64,000 nt of DNA, taken from NCBI GenBank assembly GCA_035771165.1, contig JAWNZC010000002.1, positions 1,919,501 to 1,983,500 on the forward strand. Reading direction: 5' to 3'. This document shows, piece by piece, positions 1 through 12,958 of the stretch. The position numbers were made by a program, and so were the translations under genes. Numbering within the stretch: position 1 is the stretch's first letter; the number at the start of each line of letters is the position of its first letter. Source of the stretch: Paragorgia papillata. Its lineage: Eukaryota > Cnidaria > Anthozoa > Scleralcyonacea > Coralliidae. The notes below the pieces were generated by a model. It searched no databases, was not told the DNA's origin, and worked only from the letters and a program-made list of their open reading frames with translations.

Positions 1-308
1 TGTGGTGTACTATACTATAATGCAGTATCATTTGTATAACCGTTACCTTTTTATTATACGTTATAGCAATAATGTCACCAACTGTTAGACATGCAAATGA
101 TCTCAGTGCATTTTCTAATCTTTGAAATGTCAAGGCTAAACTGGACAAACTAAAATCTAGAACATTTAATTACTGTAAGTACCATAACTTACAGTTTCTA
201 ATTTACCAAGAATTGCTTTCTTGCGTTCCGATCACCTGATGAAACAGTCAGTCTTGTTATTCAAAATATTACATCAAATATATCTAATAGTCATATTGAA
301 AAGGATAC

Positions 309-2510
309 ACTGCTTTAGGATTTGTGATATCAAGAAAATCTGTAGATTGAGGTTGAAACTTAGAGTATGTAGCAACAGGTAATGAAGCACATTCAACTTG
401 AAGTAATTGACCTTCATCAAGAAAAAGATTACGCATCATCTATACACAAAAAATATTTAAAAAAAAATTCCAGTAAATAACACTTGTATCATAATATTCA
501 TCATCATCATCATCATCATCATCATTACCATTATTTATTACTACAGTATTACCATTAGCATCACATTACCATTATCATGATCATCATTATCATCATTGCC
601 ATTATTTATTACTACAGTATTACCATTAGCATCACATTACCATTATCATGATCATCATTATCATCATTACCATTATTTATTACTACAGTATTACCATTAG
701 CATCACATTACCATTATCATGATCATCATTATCATTGCCATTATCATCATTGCCATCATCATCATTGCCATCATCATTATCATCATCACCATCATCATCA
801 TCACCATCATCATCACCATTATCATGATCATCATTATCATTGCCATTATCATCATTGCCATCATCATCATTGCCATCATCATCATCATTATCATCATCAT
901 CATCATCACCATTATCATCATCACCATTATCATCATCACCATTATTATCATCATCATCATCATTATCATCATCATTGCCATTATCATCATCATCATTATC
1001 ACCATTATCATCATCATTATCATTATCATTGTCATCATCATTGCCACCACAATCTAATCATGGATATCATCATGTACTCACCCAGTTAGGTAGATAAACC
1101 TTGCCTTCATCAGCTACAAACTCCAAAACACCACAATGAGTTGATCGCTTATCAGTTTGATTGGTCAGTTTAAACAGCATAGGGTAGACAATATTAAGAC
1201 GAGCTAGAATTAAGATCAATATATACTTAGTTAAACATATGTTTAATTAACGCTAGGCATAGAACACAAATAGAAAGAAACAATTTGACCAAGATTGAAT
1301 GAAGTGTACTTAAACAATGGTTAAATCACACTGGTACTAAATTTTGGGAATTGACAATATAATATTGATAATACAATATGATACCAGTCAAGACTTACCC
1401 AGGACATCAAGTGCAGAAGGAGGCATGATAACTACAAAATTAAGATAATTTGTTTTACCATTAAGAAATAGAACACAGAAAATGTGTTCTATGGAGTTAC
1501 AGAGATACAAGTGAAAGTTTGGGATAACGAGAAATTACAGTGGGACTACAAGGCCACAGGCCGATACTTATTATATATATAATAAATATCTGGCGCTACC
1601 CAAAAGTATTGAGCACACTTTGAGCTATATACGCAACAAAATCTGGTTTATATAATTATATATATATATTTAACAAATAGATTCCATTTTGCCGTTGTCT
1701 GTTCAGTTATAGATGCACAGATGACGTCACAACGTGGTAAGAACAAAAAAGTGGCCCACGAGACGCAGTCGAGTGGGTCACTGATGTTCTTACCACGTTG
1801 TGACGTCCTCTGTGCATCTATAACTGAACAGACAACAAAAAAATGGAATCTATTTGTTTTATACAATACAAATTTAAAAGGTCTTTGTCGAAACTCGTGC
1901 CGGATTTTGGGGCATGAAGAAGGAAAAAGGTCAGTCCTCTAATAGATCATGGCCAACAACCAATGAAAACACGCATAGCAACTAGGGTATTGTATAAATA
2001 TATATATACCATATATAGATAGATAGATAGATAGATAATACTCCTATGTTCTCTGTTTTGGCAGTTTTTCAAACCATCAAACCTTACTATAAACCTTACT
2101 AATATATATATATATATAGCTATATCGAGCTATACACAACACAATCTGGTTTATATAATTATATATATATATACATATATAAAACTGCTTAATTACAGTC
2201 TGCCAGAGATTGGAACTTAATATTAATAACTTGATATTTCTACATACTTTTTCCTCCTTTCTCAACATCTTCTCGTTCATTTCCTGGACACATCATAATA
2301 GAATAACATCTATATTGTGTATTAAAACCTCGTGGTATTGTGTCAAACATGTTAAAGCCAAACTAAAGAAAAACAACAAAGATTTAACTTACATGTACAA
2401 AGATTCAAAGAACACATATTAATAGTAAAATATTTTTAGACATACAATGTCAAAGTACAACAAAAGTGTAAAGATATACATTGTAGAAGAGTGTAAACAC
2501 AACTTACCAT
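309..2510 (-). CDS. UFD1: UFD1, ubiquitin recognition factor in ERAD (5' part of gene)
   Basis: UFD1 pairs with NPL4 as a cofactor of the p97/VCP ATPase and helps extract ubiquitinated proteins, for example in ER-associated degradation. Five coding exons are visible, read right to left: 2510-2508 (ATG only), 2362-2248, 1431-1399, 1203-1082 and 439-309. Phases join without a break. Diagnostic blocks are [50 protein letters not shown] and [20 protein letters not shown], which together cover the N-terminal double-psi beta-barrel ubiquitin-binding domain. The last visible exon ends in phase 2 with donor GTATCC, so the rest lies off the left edge. The initiating exon holds only the start codon, which hides this start from simple ORF calls. 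The family assignment is secure; the exact 5' UTR is inferred. Confidence 0.93.
499..1045. repeat. ATC/ATT trinucleotide microsatellite
   Basis: About 550 bp of impure CAT/ATC triplets lies in the UFD1 intron between exons 1203-1082 and 439-309. It contains three larger copies of a roughly 70-bp unit with TACTACAGTATTACCATTAG near 540-700. The Ile-, Ser- and Met-rich frames here are artefacts of the repeat. Confidence 0.9.
1672..1997 (-). mobile_element. Foldback element, GACGTCACAACGTGG family, copy 1
   Basis: The element has an internal inverted repeat: GTTCAGTTATAGATGCACAG followed by GACGTCACAACGTGGTAAGA, mirrored at 1788-1832. A single-copy tail ends in CATAGCAACTAGGGTATTG. Other copies in the opposite orientation lie at 20383-20712 and 27862-28180. 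It has no coding capacity, so it is non-autonomous. It sits in the first large UFD1 intron region. Confidence 0.85.
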
Positions 2511-4015
2511 TTTTATTCCCTTGTTAAAAGAAAGAAATTAACTACAAAATATCAAAAAATACTCAAAACAACACCGACTCAACTGAACATCGACTAGAAC
2601 AGACTTTAAATGGTCGCATGAAAAGAAAGCTTGGTAACCAAGCAAGCAGAGAACAGTAGGGGATTGGGCCGAGTTAACGTTTTAATTTTTTCGCGGAAAC
2701 TTATATTCTCGATATTTTTATTTGCGGATATATTTTTTCGCGAGAATAATTTTTACCGGGAATATTTTTCGCGGGGTTGCTAAATCTCAAATCTGAACGG
2801 ACAACGCCGCGCGTCAGCCAGAATAAACGGGGGGGGGGGTGCATTCGACGTTGGAGCGGCGTCGATTCAAACGTCGAACTTAATTCGTCGAACCTAATTC
2901 CTCAAACTATTAAATACCGGCAAAAACCTTCCGCATAATCAGTGGCAACGCCTAATACATTAAAATAATTTATGTCTAATTAGCTAGATTTTGGCGCTAG
3001 GCTAGACTAAATTGTACGAAGAATGATAAGAATGCTTTAGACACGATCACCTTGTCTACAATAGTCGGTTAAAATATGGAAAAAACTGAGATCGCAATGC
3101 AGTGTGGTCTATCTTGCGTAACAAGCCAATTACTGATGTGATTATATGGTGTGGAGACACAGTGCGGTAAATTTATTAGCAACTGACGGTTGTACTACTG
3201 ATAAAGGCAACAAGGCTAAGACATACAAGGATTTTGAATAGCTTACAGCCATTGCCTATAGCTAATTGTCTGAAATTTAGAGACAAGCCCTTATCATAGG
3301 AACTCTGTCATAGCAGCTTAATTAACACATCTTTTACCTCGGGACCACTATTTAAATAGATTTTAATTTGAGCCAAATGTGGGAATGGCTGTTTGTTTTG
3401 TTTTCTACCGGCACCATTTAATGCAACTACATTCACTTTGTAGCAAAATAGCTATAAATGAAATATTCTCTGGAAAGAAAAGGATTCCTTTGCATACTTG
3501 CGTTATCAAATCGTTCAAGTCTTAGTCAGATTTGAACAGACAGGCATACAGCACAAGTATTTAACAAGAAATTAAATAATCTTAGTCCTTCTAATTGTTA
3601 ACACATGTTTCAGACATGCACATTCTACATTTTCACAACACCGGGAAATGAAACTGCACTTTCGGTCGCTTTCGAGAACATTGAACTTCACGCGATGCCG
3701 GTAGGAAAAAACTAACGGCGAAATAACGTTCCCTTTTCAGCTTGCGCCGTTTCATTAGCAACTTCTGTCCGATACTGCGTGATCAAATGCCACGGTTAAT
3801 GGTTATTGACTTGTCACTTTTCACACCATTTTCAACCGTGGCAACATAGTCAGTTTTCTTTCAACGTCTCCTGTAGTCCTGTCCAAGGAGTTCGATATAT
3901 TAAGTACTACCCGCTTAGCTAACACATGCAGCTAACACATGCATCACGACTGACTGACAGTAATAACACTCGTATAGTAATGCTAGTGAGACTTCAAAGT
4001 TAAAATGCTTATATT
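2511..4015. other. Intergenic region between UFD1 and the ABHD gene
   Basis: This contains the presumed UFD1 promoter and 5' UTR (2511-about 2800) and, on its right side, the 3' flank of the hydrolase gene. A G run lies near 2830. I found no additional exon or recognised repeat. Confidence 0.5.
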
Positions 4016-5194
4016 TCACTGTGTGTAGCTCCGATCGCGAGTGACATGAAACATCATTGGCCAAGAATTCTCCACTGGTTTCCTTAAATTAAAATGAATC
4101 ATAGCATCGAGGAATGTGGAAGCCAAATGATCCGCCCATGAATGTAGATAGACATCTCCCTGGAAGAAGCCACTGTGACCTCCTTTCTCGCACGTAATTA
4201 AGTAAAAATTAGAAGAATTCTTAAAGAGAGTGTAAGGGATACTTTCCTCGATACAAATCGGATCATCTAGAGCACTAATACACAAAGTGGGAACCCTTAT
4301 CCGAGAAATATTGTTGAAGTTATTATTTAACGGATCGTCTAAGCCACAACGATAACCGTTAAAACGAGACAGCGGTTCATAAACTCTTTCGTTGAACTCC
4401 CGCACGCTGCAACTTTGTAAAGCTAGGTCATAATCAATGACACTGGATAAACCAGGGTGTTGTTTAAGTAAGCGAAGTAAACGTTTTGTCAGTAAATATT
4501 CGTACACAGGAGGCAAACTAATTTCTAGACCTTTATCCAATTCGTAGCTAGGTGAGATGCAAACTGCTCCAGAAAGAGGTGCTTTTTTCGTTTCTTCTAA
4601 ATACGATAATAAAAGCGCAGCTCCTAAGGAATAAGCGACAGCAACGAGCTTTGCATATGGGTAAATATTATGAATATAGGATATAGCTTCATCCAAATCT
4701 TTTCCCTCGCACGAGTTGTGTAAGCTAGCTGTGGTAAGAACTGATCCACCGTGACCGCGTCGGTTGAAGACAACATATCTAAAAGAAACATCTTGTGCAC
4801 GAGAATACAGCATGGATACTTCATTGACACTGCATGTTAATCCAGGAATTATTATTAACACAGGACTAGATGAATCCAATAACTGTTCATTACTTGTAAA
4901 CCAGTCTAAAGCAAGCACTCCTTGGTCCTCCAATCGAAGATATTCTCTTCGAGCTTTCACCTCGGGTCTTGGCCAGAGCAGAAAAAGTAAGGTTTGAATG
5001 TGACCATTTGTAGCCCAGAATGTTGGTTGAAATGGTTCCTCTATGGCTGTCCATTTATGAAGTAAGAATTGAGATAACCTGCAATGTTTATGGTGGAAGA
5101 CTCCTTTAAAAGATAGCTTTTGATTGTCATACTTCAGCTTGACTAAGAAGAGCACGACAAGAACAACGATGATTACGACCAAGGAGAAAAACAT
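4016..5194 (-). CDS. ABHD1/2/3-type alpha/beta hydrolase (membrane-anchored lipase/esterase)
   Basis: Intronless ORF of 392 codons from the first ATG (5194-5192). The frame stays open further upstream but has no ATG before an in-frame TGA, so an upstream non-coding or short coding exon is possible. The first ~22 residues form a hydrophobic signal anchor, as in ABHD1-3. The family block FQPTFWATNGHIQT precedes the hydrolase fold. The oxyanion region is PGLTCS, the nucleophile elbow is AYSLGAA with Ser near residue 189, the acidic residue is in ALDDP (about 310), and the His is in GGHSGFF (about 340), so the catalytic triad is intact. The elbow has Ala where GxSxG is common. Relatives act on phospholipids or monoacylglycerol; the substrate here is unknown. 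Assignment within ABHD1/2/3/15 is uncertain. Confidence 0.85.
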   Translation of the reverse strand: MFFSLVVIIVVLVVLFLVKLKYDNQKLSFKGVFHHKHCRLSQFLLHKWTAIEEPFQPTFWATNGHIQTLLFLLWPRPEVKARREYLRLEDQGVLALDWFTSNEQLLDSSSPVLIIIPGLTCSVNEVSMLYSRAQDVSFRYVVFNRRGHGGSVLTTASLHNSCEGKDLDEAISYIHNIYPYAKLVAVAYSLGAALLLSYLEETKKAPLSGAVCISPSYELDKGLEISLPPVYEYLLTKRLLRLLKQHPGLSSVIDYDLALQSCSVREFNERVYEPLSRFNGYRCGLDDPLNNNFNNISRIRVPTLCISALDDPICIEESIPYTLFKNSSNFYLITCEKGGHSGFFQGDVYLHSWADHLASTFLDAMIHFNLRKPVENSWPMMFHVTRDRSYTQ

Positions 5195-6049
5195 GAAGAT
5201 TCGTAAACGGAATGTCAACTTCGATTGAGACTTCAAAACCAATATAACCCGCTTAGTGAAAAAACCGTGATGAGTGAAATCAATTCACATTATTGGCAAG
5301 TTTGTAATATCTTGCGTAACGCCAACGCCGACCAATGATGACTCAATGATGACCGAGACCCAAGTTACGTTGTGTTATCGTTACTCCAAGAAATATGCTA
5401 GAACAAGAATAACATATAAACATCAAGTTTTATTTGACACTGGAAAAATAACGACTGCGCGCCGCCAGACATTAAACACATGCAATCCTACCTGGACGAA
5501 TAATTCAGTTCAAGTTATTAATCTCACTGTTCTTTAATCTCACAATTCCCAAATACAAACCCGACTATTAAACTCCGTCGGATCGCAGTGCTTGCCAAGT
5601 CTAATAAGGTTCCTGTCTTATATAATATCCGTAATCGGTTTAACCCTCCAAGACCAGACGTAGTGGAGACAACAATTTAATAATTTACATCATATTAAAT
5701 GCGCGTTTGCCTCAAGAATCTTAATTTCTTTGTCAGGTTTCTTTTGCGGTGCGCGCTTATATAGGTGTCGTGTCACATTTCTTTTGTGAAATACCGAAGA
5801 AATGTATGTTCAACGATCTTATCAGCGCAGAAATTCTTGACGAGAACATGTCTAGCTTTGACGTTCTGACTGTATTTGTATAGTTAGGATAATTTGTATT
5901 AACTATTATTTGAAAATATTTGAACTCATTAAGAGTATTTAGCCTAGCGAGTCATTTAATAAAATAAACAAACATTTCCAACCTCGAACCGAATTCTACG
6001 CAATGCTTGCGAATTCGAAATGGTACGCAACCGCTCGAAAATTTGCGCT
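5195..6049. other. Upstream region of the ABHD gene
   Basis: This should contain the hydrolase promoter. I saw no second gene. The short plus-strand ORF at 5274-5537 has no recognisable similarity and no neighbouring exons. Confidence 0.4.
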
Positions 6050-7289
6050 CCCACTCATGATATTTAGCACTCCCACTCACGATATTTAGCACTCCCACTC
6101 ATATTTAGCACTCCCACTCACGATATTTAGCACTCCCACTCACGATATTTAGCACTCCCACTCACGATATTTAGCACTCCCACTCACGATATTTAGCACT
6201 CCCACTCACGATATTTAGCACTCCCACTCACGATATTTAGCACTCCCACTCATGATATTTAGCACTCCCACTCACGATATTTAGCACTCCCACTCACGAT
6301 ATTTAGCACTCCCACTCACGATATTTAGCACTCCCACTCATGATATTTAGCACTCCCACTCACGATATTTAGCACTCCCACTCATGATATTTAGCACTCC
6401 CACTCATGATATTTAGCACTCCCACTCACGATATTTAGCACTCCCACTCATATTTAGCACTCCCACTCACGATATTTAGCACTCCCACTCACGATATTTA
6501 GCACTCCCACTCACGATATTTAGCACTCCCACTCACGATATTTAGCACTCCCACTCATGAAATTTAGCACTCCCACTCACGATATTTAGCACTCCCACTC
6601 ACGATATTTAGCACTCCCACTCACGATATTTAGCACTCCCACTCACGATATTTAGCACTCCCACTCACGATATTTAGCACTCCCACTCACGATATTTAGC
6701 ACTCCCACTCATGATATTTAGCACTCCCACTCACGATATTTAGCACTCCCACTCACGATATTTAGCACTCCCACTCACGATATTTAGCACTCCCACTCAT
6801 GATATTTAGCACTCCCACTCATGATATTTAGCACTCCCACTCATGATATTTAGCACTCCCACTCATATTTAGCACTCCCACTCACGATATTTAGCACTCC
6901 CACTCACGATATTTAGCACTCCCACTCATGATATTTAGCACTCCCACTCGTGATATTTAGCACTCCCACTCGTGATATTTAGCACTCCCACTCACGATAT
7001 TTAGCACTCCCACTCATGATATTTAGCACTCCCACTCGTGATATTTAGCACTCCCACTCGTGATATTTAGCACTCCCACTCGTGATATTTAGCACTCCCA
7101 CTCGTGATATTTAGCACTCCCACTCGTGATATTTAGCACTCCCACTCATGATATTTAGCACTCCCACTCGTGATATTTAGCACTCCCACTCACGATATTT
7201 TGCACTCCCACTCACGATATTTTGCACTCCCACTCATGATATTTAGCACTCCCACTCATGATATTTTGCACTCCCACTCATGATATAGA
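6050..7289. repeat. 22-bp satellite array
   Basis: About 55 head-to-tail copies of a 22-bp unit, GATATTTAGCACTCCCACTC plus a variable dinucleotide, are present. A few units are shortened by 4 bp. The variable site reads CACG, CATG or CGTG. CACG dominates on the left and CGTG clusters at about 6940-7170. Edge copies carry TTTTGC in place of TTTAGC. Confidence 0.97.
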
Positions 7290-7594
7290 TATTTTGCGCT
7301 CACGTTCCCAAAAATGGCAATGATTCGTTCTCTCAAACGTTTCTCGAAAACATATAAGTTTTCCATTTCTATAATTTAAAAAAATTTACTTGATTGTATT
7401 AAAGTGATGGGAGACTCCTGATCTTTCATGGATTGTTTATACATAACTATATCAGTATAGCCTAGATTTCACACAACTTACAGGTTTTTAAATTAACAGT
7501 ACTCAGTCGACTTATATTTCTTGGCACATTGACTTCGTTTTCATTTACAACACCCTGATTATCAACAAACAAACGTTGCTGCATAATATGTAAA

Positions 7595-7800
7595 GGTGAG
7601 GTAATATTCAACTTGCAACGCAATTTTGTTGCGTTGCAAGTTGTAAAGCGTTGTTGCACGTATTACTGCCATCCAATCATTGTTGCGTGACAATGTTTAA
7701 GGCAGTGGGTGGTAAAACGTGCAACAACGGTTTTCAACTTGCAACGCAACAAAATTGCGTAGCGCAAGTTGAAGAAAAATGTTGCCCGTATTACCTCACC
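7595..7800. mobile_element. MITE with GGTGAGGTAATA termini
   Basis: The ends are GGTGAGGTAATA and TATTACCTCACC. Sub-terminal inverted arms contain CAACTTGCAACGCAA and TTGCGTTGCAAGTTG. The length is about 206 bp with no ORF, so it is a non-autonomous DNA element. Confidence 0.85.
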
Positions 7801-8782
7801 GCATTTTTTTTTTCGTTCTGGTTTTCTTAAAAGTTAGAAAGCGGTTTTGGTTTTAAGTTTCAGTCCGAGCTATAAAGTTCTTCGGTAAAAACATCAACAA
7901 TTATACACCGAGTGCTTTCTTTTTAAGGGCGCTTTCTGAGAAAATAGCAGTGGTTAAAACCACGAGTAGATAAAACAGGCGGGAACCGAGACAGAGTCGT
8001 TGTAATATTTGAACATGAAACCGCAGTAAAGAACAGCTGAACGTGAAAGCATTTTTATACAGTAAAGAATTAATAGACTTGAAAACCATGAACATTCTCA
8101 AGTGACAACCAATATTATTCAACGTAGAAACTACGACCATTTCTCACCTCATTTTATCTCACATCACTTTCTAAGGTGAGACCTCACTTCCTTAGTTCCT
8201 ACAAACGCCAATATGTAAATAACTTATATGTATATACCGTAATTATTGACACCTATATCATTCATTCTCTGATGTTGTTGCGCGAAGCAACGAAACGTTA
8301 TAGAACCTTAATAAATTTTATTATACTTTTACAATGCCTTACATTCGTGTAGTATACATGCTGGGCAGTTTAATCTTTATCATTCGTCAACGTAGAAACT
8401 ACAAGAGTCAGTTATCATGAACAATCTATCATAACGCGTTTCTGACAACAGAATTTTATTTTGTCTATCTCGCTTGAGAAAGTGGTTTAATTTATCTTTA
8501 TACATGTACAATTAATAATTTATTTCAAGGCCATATCACAGCTGGGGACAGAAAATTCACACGAAATATTAAAACAAAAATCCGTTCATCTATATTACAC
8601 ATCAGGGGGGGAAGGAAGCAAATGTTGTTCTGCAGTGTTGCTAGAAAGAACAACTCCCTCCCCTCCCTGTTTTAATATTCCCATCTTTATTCTACACCTC
8701 TGATAGGAACGGGATAACATTTCCACGAGAAGAGGGAAAGAAAATTATTCAAAACCTTTGAGTGCCAAGAATTCTGTAACTT

Positions 8783-9200
8783 AGGGCCTGTTCACACGAG
8801 ACCGGGTTATCTCGGGGGGTAGGGATAACTCGGGGGCTAGGGTCAAAGTTGACCCTATTTCACATGATAAAACGCGCAACTACCGAGTTGTCCCTGGCCC
8901 CCGAGATAACCCTAGCTTCATGTGAACGCTTCACCTCGAGTTATCCCGAGCAACAGCATAAATACGCATGCCTAAGTCGACCCTACCCCCCGAGATAACT
9001 CGGGTGAAAGCGTTCATCACATGGAGGGAGGGATAACTCGGGGGCTAGGGCTACCCCATCGCTCCGACCGAGTTATCCCTATCCCCCAAGTTATCTCGGT
9101 CTCATGTGAACGGTTTACTTTTTTAACATGGAAATAAACTAACACCGAGTTATCTCGGGTGATAGGGATAACCCTACCCCCCCGAGATAACTCGCCTCTT
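8783..9200. mobile_element. Composite foldback repeat, CCGAGATAACTCGGG family
   Basis: The repeat begins GGCCTGTTCACACGAGACCG and holds at least eight direct or inverted copies of a GGGATAACTCGGGGGCTAGG-like unit. Ends and interior are mutually complementary. The internal minus-strand ORF is a by-product. Confidence 0.75.
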
Positions 9201-9602
9201 ACTCTCTTAAGGTCGCTATCTCTTTCATTCAATCGTTATTTATATATCTTATATTTTAGCAACAGTCGTAATTCATTCATGATCATAACCTTACTAAGAT
9301 TTTATGTACAGGCAAACATAACGGCGTAGTCATTCAAATCACTTCCGTTTGCCAAATACGGTAGTATACATGCAAACGTTGGCTACACATCAATGTACTT
9401 TGTAATACTAATCTAGAAACCCGCTTACAACAATGACGATAAACCATATCGAGGATTGGTTTGTACCTAATCTAGAAACCTGCTTACAACAATCACAATA
9501 AACCATATCGAGGATTAATTTGTAACCTTATTTTTAGACAATGACGATAAAACGTCTTAAACGTACGTCATAGATTAACTTGATAATTGACATGACCAAC
9601 AA

Positions 9603-9883
9603 TTACTGTCGTGGCAAATAGAAGCGTTCCTAAAATATTGCTGCAATACATTGCTCAAGTTGAACAATACATTTCATAAGATTCATTGACAACTTCCTGT
9701 TTTTAATTCTCTTTTGAATTTGATTGGTGTTTGAAAATCCTGTTTCTTATTGGTTGTTTAAAAACCAGAAACCAATCAAATTCAAAACAGGAAGTTAGCA
9801 ATAATTTTCATCAAATGAATTGATCAACTGGAGGAATATATTGCAACGATATTTTAGGAACGTTTCTATTGCCACGACAGTAA
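9603..9883. mobile_element. MITE with TTACTGTCGTGGCAA termini
   Basis: Terminal inverted repeats of about 35 bp run TTACTGTCGTGGCAA...GCGTTCCTAAAATATTG on the left and the complement on the right. A second inner inverted repeat contains AACAGGAAGTT. No coding capacity. Confidence 0.88.
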
Positions 9884-10206
9884 CTCTTCCTACGAATTAA
9901 AGGACTGGTAAGCAATTATAAAGTCATTTGCGCATGTCCCATGCTTCCCCCCCTCACTTTTTGCAAACGAAGTTTTCCTGAAATCAAATCTTGAACGATG
10001 ACGTAACGTTGCTCTATGTATACAGCTGACAAGCGTTGTACGCGCATGCTCGAAGCTCAGACAAAGGCGGAAAGCTCTACATCAAACAGTAGTTTATTTT
10101 TGAAAACTAACGCATGCGCATACCTTTACCAATAGCGTTCGTTCGGTGTGGATTCAATGTCATGCGCAGAACCATGCATAGACAATTTTCTGCCTTTACA
10201 ATACAA

Positions 10207-10361
10207 TGCGTTCTGAGTCGGGATAAAACTTAATTAACTTTATAACATCAGGCTAAAGCTGCACTCCATTTGCATTTCATTTACATTTCTGAACTCATTG
10301 TACTGAATTCCTCAGCCTAATGTTATAAATTGAAATAAGTTTTATCCCGACTCAGAACGCG
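10207..10361. mobile_element. Short MITE with GCGTTCTGAGTCGGGATAAA arms
   Basis: Arms of about 25 bp are near-perfect inverted repeats around a 100-bp spacer. The spacer includes an inner ATAACATCAGGCT/AGCCTAATGTTAT pair. Confidence 0.85.
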
Positions 10362-12958
10362 TCATTCAGATGCGCAGTCGCGATCCATGTATACTCTATA
10401 CTGGTAATTATATTTTACTCTGATGAAGGGTTCAGCTCGAAACTGCAGTTGTTGCTTCATAAAAAATCTTGGCAGTCTGCCTTTGCTAGCCAAAACACTC
10501 TTTATACTCTTTTATACTCTTAATGTTAATAATCTGAAGTTCAAGTAATCGGATTAGTATTTATAGTTCCACGATTCCAGTCCAAAACAGAATTATTTTC
10601 AATAACCTGTGACAGCCAGAATGGACTGATTTTTGACGTTTCACCTGCAGGCATTTGCAACGCCATGCATATTCAGAAATGATTACAAAGATACGCCATT
10701 GATATAGCTTGTCTAAAAATGACAGCCACACAGGCTCCAGAAAGTCAGAAGACAATCATGTCCTGAAATGAATACACCTGATCATGAAACGAGAAATAAT
10801 TTTTATCTCGGATTAAAACGATTTAGCCAAATCGGATCATGTAAGCGGGCAAAAATTCAGAATAAAAACCAGAATCGGATTTAAATAAAGCAAATGTGAC
10901 AAACCTAGGGATGTTTTTGTATTTACTTTGAGTAAGTCAGAATATTACCATTTCACTGCAATAGGTTCAATAGTCTTGTCTTGTTATTGATTTAGTATAT
11001 ACTGAGAAATTGAAGTTTCATTTCATTCATTTTAAATTAAATTGTCGTTTGTTCGTGGGTTTCTAATAGAGAAATATAATTTTGTCTTTAGCTGGGATAT
11101 AATATTGCTTGTGTTAGAAATGCTGAGATGAAAAAAGAAAGAAATTCATCAAAGGAATTGCTTTCAAAGACGACAGTCTTGATCAACAAGATGGCGTCAA
11201 TCAATTTTGTAGACATATATCACTATAGCAACGGTGACACCATTAATTACAATCTCGACATGATTTGAATCACTTGACTACAAAATACAGCAATATGTCA
11301 AAGTCTATATATATATATATATACCAAAATACTGTATATTATAAAAAAGATTCTTGCGAAAAAAAATACAATCGATAGTTACAGAGAAATATTTCATTTT
11401 CAATCATGGCCTGTGCACTTGGTAGTGTGGGGCAACAAAAATCATTAAAAAACTTGATTGGAATTGGGTAAGATTAAACAATATGCCAATTAGTGCATCA
11501 CCTGTAAGCCTGCAAGTCCTTTCAACTAATCTTACTTGAATTAACATGACTATTACAATATCGTGCTCAGAAAGAAAACAAGATATAAAATACGAATAAA
11601 GATATACAAGATATAAATAAATTATAGCAGCTCTTTTTACGGCATTTCTATATCGGCTGCTTTGCCAGCCGCATGACCTATCGAGCTTACTAGGAAGGCT
11701 TTGCTCGTGTTAAACAATTAAACGCTGGAGAGATATTCTCGTGATGATTTCGAAAGCGTTCATATGAAAGAGGACAGTCTTTATATACAAATTTCACAAC
11801 GAATTTGGTTCAGTGGTAGGTGGGATCTCGACAAAAAGGGCCAACCCTACGAACAAGGACAACCCTCTTTGATATAGAAACACTGCCTGACTATACATTC
11901 AAATCAACGAAGAAGCTATACCTACATGCGATTCAGTTAGTAGATCAATGAACCGAATTCTAAAAATTGCGAGTTAAAATCTCACTCGAGTAACTCAAAA
12001 AATGAGTTTACGCTATATGTTCGCTGCATGCAGTATATATATAGAATATAATTCATGAAATTTGTTCTGACCACGAACCAGCCGTGTAGAACACAAGCTA
12101 AAGATGTCAGTTAACGTGTATTCATTTCATGACAAACAAGAGTATAGAGCGCGGCTTTGCATGCATTGGAACAAATTAAGAACCTTTCTTCGGATGTAAC
12201 TTATGATATGACAATATAATATAAACAGAAATTGCAGTCAGATGCAAATTTTGTAGAAATGATAATTTGCATTCAAAGTGCCTTGATCTATATAAGTACT
12301 TCAGTCTACTCCATCCGGTCATTTTCTACTTCGACAAAATCTTACGCGTACTTCCACACCTTCACAGCCAAAAGAACCGAAAGTAAAAAAAACTATTGAA
12401 AATCAGCAGGAGACTTCGTAATATTTTGATTTGGTTATTATTATTTAAATAAGCCTTGAAAAGCAGCAATAGCATACACGAGAACAGAAATGAAGCTTTT
12501 GAATGACTTTAATAAATAATACATTCTTTTTCTCCAAAGTTTATATTTTGTATATACGAACCAGACAGAAGTTTAATAATTTTTTCAAGTTTCAAGAAAA
12601 TATACGCGGCGTCATTTTGAAAATCGCGTGTATAATGCACTGCTGCTTATTGCGTTATCTAAGATCCAGAAGGGACTTTCTAATCGTTTTTTTTTTTGCT
12701 ATTTGCTGTATATATATAGCAGTGTTAGATAAAACTCGCGTTATATAGCAGCTATGACTATAAATAGTTCAAAATATTTCATTTTGGTTCTCTTGTTAAA
12801 TCATACAGCCGTGTACAATTAATAAACTAGGAGCCAAACATGTTAAAAAACGAAGCGTCAAGAACATGAATAACATTAAGTGAAAACGTAAAAAAGAACA
12901 ACTATAGTAGATTGTATAAATATTATAAGTGAATGTTTCTAGACTTACCTTTAGAGAT
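10362..12958. other. AT-rich stretch without a recognised gene
   Basis: Scattered short ORFs only, none with recognisable similarity or consistent splice phase. A TA microsatellite lies near 11306-11322. Confidence 0.4.

Noticed and set aside
703..1097. Met-, Ile- and Ser-rich ORFs on both strands
   Set aside because: They are translations of the ATC microsatellite in a UFD1 intron.
6050..7289. CRISPR-like array
   Set aside because: Units are contiguous with no unique spacers, in a eukaryotic intergenic region. It is a satellite.
7462..9232. Short minus-strand ORFs between the satellite and 9.3 kb
   Set aside because: They lie across MITE arms or have no family match.
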